Of a DNA stretch of 64,000 nucleotides, positions 59,984-64,000 are shown in pieces (the first letter of the stretch is position 1; every line of letters begins with the position of its first letter). The stretch comes from Xylogone sp. PMI_703 (taxonomy: Eukaryota > Ascomycota > Leotiomycetes), in assembly GCA_021399445.1 (NCBI GenBank), contig JAJTUQ010000002.1:3100001-3164000 (forward strand), given 5' to 3'. Made by a program: the position numbers and the translations under genes. Below the pieces are notes generated by a model, which searched no databases, was not told the origin of the DNA, and saw nothing but the letters and a program-made list of their open reading frames with translations.

Positions 59984-62725
59984 TCAAGGCATATAGCATC
60001 CGCCAGCCATAAGCAAGTTCATGCGAGTGAACTTAACTTTGTACACAGGCGTCTTCTTGGTAGGAAAGGCGCTGATCTGATCTGGTGTGATCATGGTTTC
60101 CTTGCCTTTCTTCTTTCCCCCAGCACCACTAACTCCGCCAACACCACCACCGCTGCCACTGCCACTGCCACCAGCACCACCAGCGCCACCGGTTCCGGTA
60201 GCGTTAGGTTGGGCGTTGCTAGGGCCAGCACTTGTGATTCTAGTTGCATCGGTTTGTCCCCCAGTGCCAACTATCTCTCCATCTGTAGCGCCGCCTTTGT
60301 AGGGGTCAGTCGGAACCTCAACATCCCAGATTCGCACTGTGCCATCAGCACCCCCTGAGGCAAGAACAGTAGACTCTACGCTGAATGAGAGTGACCAGAT
60401 GCCACCTTTTCCGTGACCTCTGCATCGTTTGATCATGGTGCCTTTGGCAAGGTCCCAGAGAATGATAGTACCGCCTCCATCTCCTGAAGCAAGAATCTTG
60501 CCGCTGGGGCTGCATTCCAGAGCACTGATAAATTCAGTGTGGCCTGTGAAGATACGAACGCACTCGCCAGTGACGAACGACCACATACGGACTGACTTAT
60601 CGACTTGGTCAGATGCTGAGAAGAGGTATGCGCCGTTCGGGTGCCAGGCAACTTGGTTGACACTAGAATCGTGGCCCACCATCATCCGGAGGTAGGAAAT
60701 ATGATCTTGCGCCCAGACACGAACTGTCTTGTCCCAGCCACAAGTAGCAAAATAGTGTCCAAATGGTCCCCAGCGGACATTCCAGACAGGACCTTCGTGG
60801 CCCTTATAGACGACTAGGCAGGTCCAAGTTTCTAATGACCAAAGACGAACAGTTTTGTCCGAAGACGAGGATAAGAGCAGCCTTGGGGCCGTAGATGGTG
60901 TAGAAGGATCAGAGTTCTCTGGTGCTGCAATTGATGGCGAGAATGATACACTATATACTGTAGCGGAATGCCCGATGAGGCGCCGGGAATTTGTTGGCGG
61001 TGCGTTCTTTTCAGATCTAACTAAAGTGGGGAGTGGATCACCATGCAGATTCCAGACACGAATATATGATTCCTCGGTGCCTACTGCAACCAAGTTCGTG
61101 TCATCGGAGAATTCAATGCATGTAACACTAGCAATAAGTCAGTATGGACATCGCTTTCTCACGAAACGCCATCCTACCTATCAAGGGTGTTGTGGAAAGT
61201 AAACATGCAGACGGATACAGCTGGGCCGATTCCACCAGTTCGACCTTCGATTTTGAATCGGTCCCGATTCTCCTTGATTTTTTGGACCTCCATAACCACA
61301 TCCCGAGCACGTGACGGAGGAAGTGGTATCTCAGCTCGAGTTGGTCCATCTGCACTATCTTCGCGTTTGATAGTTCGATCAAACTCTTCAACTAGGGATG
61401 GTCTGCCGGTGCCAGGAGGGTTCTTCGAATCTTCATCTTCGAGTTCAGCCCTTACGTCAGCTGCTAGTTCAGCTTCCATTGGCATTGAGCCTAGTTTCAA
61501 TATCGCATTATTATTCTGAATGTCTCTGTTTGTCACACCTGTAAATACCCCTGGAATACCTTCCTGGAGATCTCCCTCATCGTCGTTGCCACCGTGGGCC
61601 TGCCGGATGATTGCTTCGAAACTAAACTGATCAATCGGACCTCTAGTTGTCTCGGTCACCTGGCAGTATGTCTGAAGTAAATAAAGGATGACAGTTCCCC
61701 CAGCCTTGCTATTGGACTCGAGGAAGGTTAAAAGATTGAAATAAACGTGGGTATTAAGTGGGATTCGGTATTTTGTTGATCGGTAAAGTCTAGTCATGTC
61801 GTTGTCCATGACTTGAGCAGCCAAAGTAACGGTCTCAAAGACCTTGAGCTCATCATGATGAACCTTTTCAAACTGGGAGCTGAACTCTTTCAAGTATGAC
61901 TGGCCGTCAGCACTGAAACCATTCTGTATTAGCTCCAGATAGGAGTAGACAAAGACTGGCCACAGAATGCGCCGGAGCTCCGCCTATTTGGCTTGTGAGC
62001 ACTAATCATAACAGTTTCTCATAGCAAGTTAACCTACCTTGTATATGTCAAGATTCTGATCAATCCAGTTGCTCAGGAGTCTGAAACCTTTCGCATACTT
62101 TGCTGTACCAAGATCCTCAGCACGTTCATGAATAGGTTTCCCGTCTCTATCCACGTTAGTGGATTCTTGTCGTAGCATTTGCTCGGTCCGGTTATAGCCT
62201 TTCTTGAGCAGATATTCTATAACCTAATATAACATGGAATAAGTCTCAAATACACCTAGAATTAAAAGAGGAAAGACAGAGTCACTCTCTTAGCATCCAT
62301 TTTATAACCCTTTTAACGAGCTGGAATAGCGCAAACAAACGAATGCGCTAAAGTAAAAGGAACAACGGTAAATAAATTGAGCCATAGAATGTGATATCGG
62401 GGAGCGTAGGATACATTGAAGTACACCTTGACAGAGACATCGTGTAATGTGAACTTCTTGACACACAGATCAACTGCTTACATCGTGATTACTAGCCATC
62501 TCGGGCCTTGCGGTTGTAGGCTTAGACATGGCTATAGCGGGGGATAAAATGGGCAAGAAGAGCTGCGATCCAGACTGAATATGAGACGCGTCAACTTACA
62601 ATCTGGTTGAGGTTTTGCTGGGACATATTCTGAGCAGGCGGCGGCGGTGCCTGACCTGCCTGTTGCCCCGCCATGCCCCCTGAGGGAGCCGCACCTCCAG
62701 CACTCTGCGGCTGGTGGTTCGACAT
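59984..62725 (-). CDS. TAF5: TFIID/SAGA subunit TAF5
   Basis: WD40 scaffold of TFIID and SAGA. Four minus-strand exons: 62725-62600, 62223-62038, 61983-61178 and 61127-59984; introns 376, 54 and 50 nt; 753 aa. The N-terminus is Gly/Pro/Gln-rich, then the LisH motif (residues 40-65) [22 protein letters not shown] spans the first splice. The TAF5 NTD2 domain follows ([37 protein letters not shown]). The WD40 propeller starts near residue 370 ([26 protein letters not shown]) and includes [37 protein letters not shown] and [16 protein letters not shown]. Between the last two blades there is a Gly/Ser-rich insertion ([19 protein letters not shown]) and a basic KKKGKE. Intron 1 is long and contains a possible alternative first exon. 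Divergent from MED11. Confidence 0.94.
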
Positions 62726-63136
62726 TCTGCTACTTTCCGTCTTTCGCGCCTTCCAAAGAAATGGCGTTAACAAATAGAGTCTTTCACCGCAATGCAAAAG
62801 CCTTCATCATCCCTGTCAGGAATTGTGGACAATATCCAATGGGATAAATATGAGAGAATAGCGTTGATTCTTCAATAAGATAACAAGGTACTATATGATA
62901 TGACAGAAATTTGAAAGAAAAAGTATGAAGACTTGAAAGGAGTGTGATAATGATGTCCAGAAAGCGCGCTATGAACCGCTTAAAACCGCGCTAATGCAGG
63001 CTTCCCGCAGAGCCCCAGAATCTGGGGGATCTAGAGACGTCCTGTGCAAAGCCATTAACTTAAAACTCACTCCAATCTGTGATTTTTTCAGCAAAGGCTA
63101 GGAAGTCCAGCGTCGGAATCCTTCAATTTAAGAGAC
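62726..63136. promoter_or_regulatory. Divergent promoter region of TAF5 and MED11
   Basis: 411 bp separate the two start codons and hold no exon. No classical TATA box is placed at either start. The assignment rests on layout. Confidence 0.6.
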
Positions 63137-63767
63137 ATGTCTGCACGAGAAGATGGGGAGTCTTCGACTCCTGGGTTCCGACCCTTTACAAAAGCTGAAC
63201 GGATTCAACAACTCAACGACATTGACAAGGTTGCATAGTCTCACCCTCTTCTACCATATCGGAAGCTTATCAGATGAACAGAGCATTACGCAACTTCTAC
63301 AATCTGCTGGATTAGCTATCAAAACATTATCTGCTGCACAGTCGGCCTCCAGTTCGCCTTCTTCAAGCGATCGTCGGGAAGCTTTTAAGAACGCGTCAAA
63401 CTCTTATTTGAAGACTCTCCAATCGGTAGATGTTAGGCTCAAACGTCAGATATATGGATTAGAAGAAGCAGACATAATACCTGCTGATAAATCAAGTATG
63501 AAAAATAAAGGCGATACGCAAGATTCACAAGCAAGCTCCGGTTTAGGAAAATCGTCGCAGAGCACTTCCGCTGCTACTGCGCACGTCGATGGTGGCCTAG
63601 GGAAACTTGATATTGGATGGTTGAATAGCAGGAGTGGACGGGTGGGTAGAGATATGGAGGCTGAGCTATGGGCAGAGGCTAAGGAATTTCTGGAAAAAGT
63701 GCTGGTTGAACAGCAGAACAGTCGGGGGACGAGCGACCGGGATGAGGATGTGACAATGGGTCTCTAG
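63137..63767 (+). CDS. MED11: Mediator complex subunit 11
   Basis: Head-module subunit of Mediator; with Med22 it forms a helical bundle contacting TFIIH/Rad3. Exons 63137-63229 and 63282-63767; 52-nt intron with a weaker donor (GTTGCA); 192 aa. The splice produces RIQQLNDIDKSITQLLQSAGLAIKTL, the diagnostic Med11 helix, followed by FKNASNSYLKTLQSVDVRLKRQIYGLEEADII, the second helix. The C-terminal half is a low-complexity linker (SSMKNKGDTQDSQASSGLGKSSQS) followed by another conserved-looking patch, ELWAEAKEFLEKVLVEQQ. An unspliced frame from 63153 would be read in the wrong phase for exon 1 and lose the N-terminal helix. Fungal members are longer than the human protein (117 aa). Confidence 0.88.
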
Positions 63768-64000
63768 ATCTTATCTTCAATGGTAAAATTAATCTGGTCA
63801 CATGCTTTGAGAATGCTACATCATTGAAGTGACCTTCTGATAAGATCTACATGGCTAAAACTTGTTAGAATGGACTGCTACTACTTCTAAAGAGTAGATT
63901 GAATGCAGGGCCTCAATTCATTTGAAGATGTAGCAATAGTATTCTGTCTTCATTACGAATAGTAGGCACAGGATAATAGTCGCGCTATATCTGAAATAGG
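63768..64000. other. 3' flank of MED11 to window edge
   Basis: AT-rich, no exon or RNA gene recognised. Confidence 0.5.

Noticed and set aside
62224..62599. Internal cassette exon in TAF5 intron 1 using acceptor CTATAG before ATGTCTAAG
   Set aside because: Inclusion after exon 1 shifts frame by two bases and does not rejoin exon 2 in phase. Only use as a first exon keeps frame.
63153..63767. Intronless 204-aa reading of MED11
   Set aside because: It reads the first 80 nt in the wrong phase and misses the conserved RIQQLNDIDK helix, which the ATG at 63137 and a 52-nt intron restore.
1..64000. CRISPR array, prophage, biosynthetic cluster or heterokaryon-incompatibility locus
   Set aside because: This is eukaryotic core-genome sequence with spliceosomal introns. 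No direct-repeat/spacer pattern and no polyketide synthase, NRPS, terpene cyclase, NLR or HET-domain motifs were recognised.

Overview
The window is nuclear DNA of a filamentous ascomycete (Pezizomycotina). Genes lie on both strands about every 3-4 kb. Their introns are mostly 45-75 nt, with GTAAGT-like donors and CTAAC/CTGAY-like branch points. Every recognisable protein is a conserved fungal housekeeping or regulatory protein. A 2EXR-domain protein (a family I recall as expanded in Leotiomycetes) hints at Leotiomycetes/Helotiales, but this is inference and no species is claimed. I see no transposon, CRISPR array, rRNA or confident tRNA gene, and no secondary-metabolite cluster. Gene models were built by joining reading frames across GT-AG introns. 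All sixteen close without an internal stop.

Left part (1-29 kb): separase ESP1 (+, 282-6741); a TPR/J-domain co-chaperone (+, 7746-9798); the tRNA exporter LOS1 (+, 10905-14181); SEA4, the Mios homologue of the SEACAT/GATOR2 TORC1 regulator (-, 14997-18358), divergent from the rRNA-processing gene EFG1 (+, 18773-19758); the tRNA 2'-phosphotransferase TPT1 (-, 20565-21826); and the Swi2/Snf2 ATPase MOT1, which strips TBP from DNA (-, 22907-28949).

Middle (29-50.5 kb): a 2.9 kb divergent promoter region; an Ark1/Prk1-family endocytic kinase (+, 31841-35060); a DUF829/TMEM53-like hydrolase (-, 35723-36574); the branchpoint-bridging protein MSL5/SF1 with five introns (-, 37843-39980); a Ure2-like glutathione S-transferase with a TATA box and a strong palindrome upstream (+, 41019-41850); a 2EXR protein (-, 42399-43580); the ER-Golgi tether subunit SEC39 (-, 44108-47059); and a Msg5/Pmp1-type dual-specificity MAP-kinase phosphatase (-, 48064-50520).

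Right part (50.5-64 kb): a 5.6 kb stretch with no convincing gene but many short TAC/GTA palindromes; a conserved low-complexity fungal protein of unknown function (+, 56152-58501); TAF5 of TFIID/SAGA (-, 59984-62725); and, divergent across 411 bp, Mediator subunit MED11 (+, 63137-63767).

The genes are not one pathway. Two themes recur: RNA polymerase II initiation (MOT1, TAF5, MED11) and RNA maturation (LOS1, TPT1, EFG1, MSL5). No discrete new system stands out. The best leads are non-coding: an array of branchpoint-like CTAAC motifs inside an intron of the branchpoint-binding protein's own gene, the nested palindrome upstream of the GST, the palindrome-rich 5.6 kb region, first-exon micro-exons in LOS1 and MOT1, and a possible alternative first exon of TAF5.
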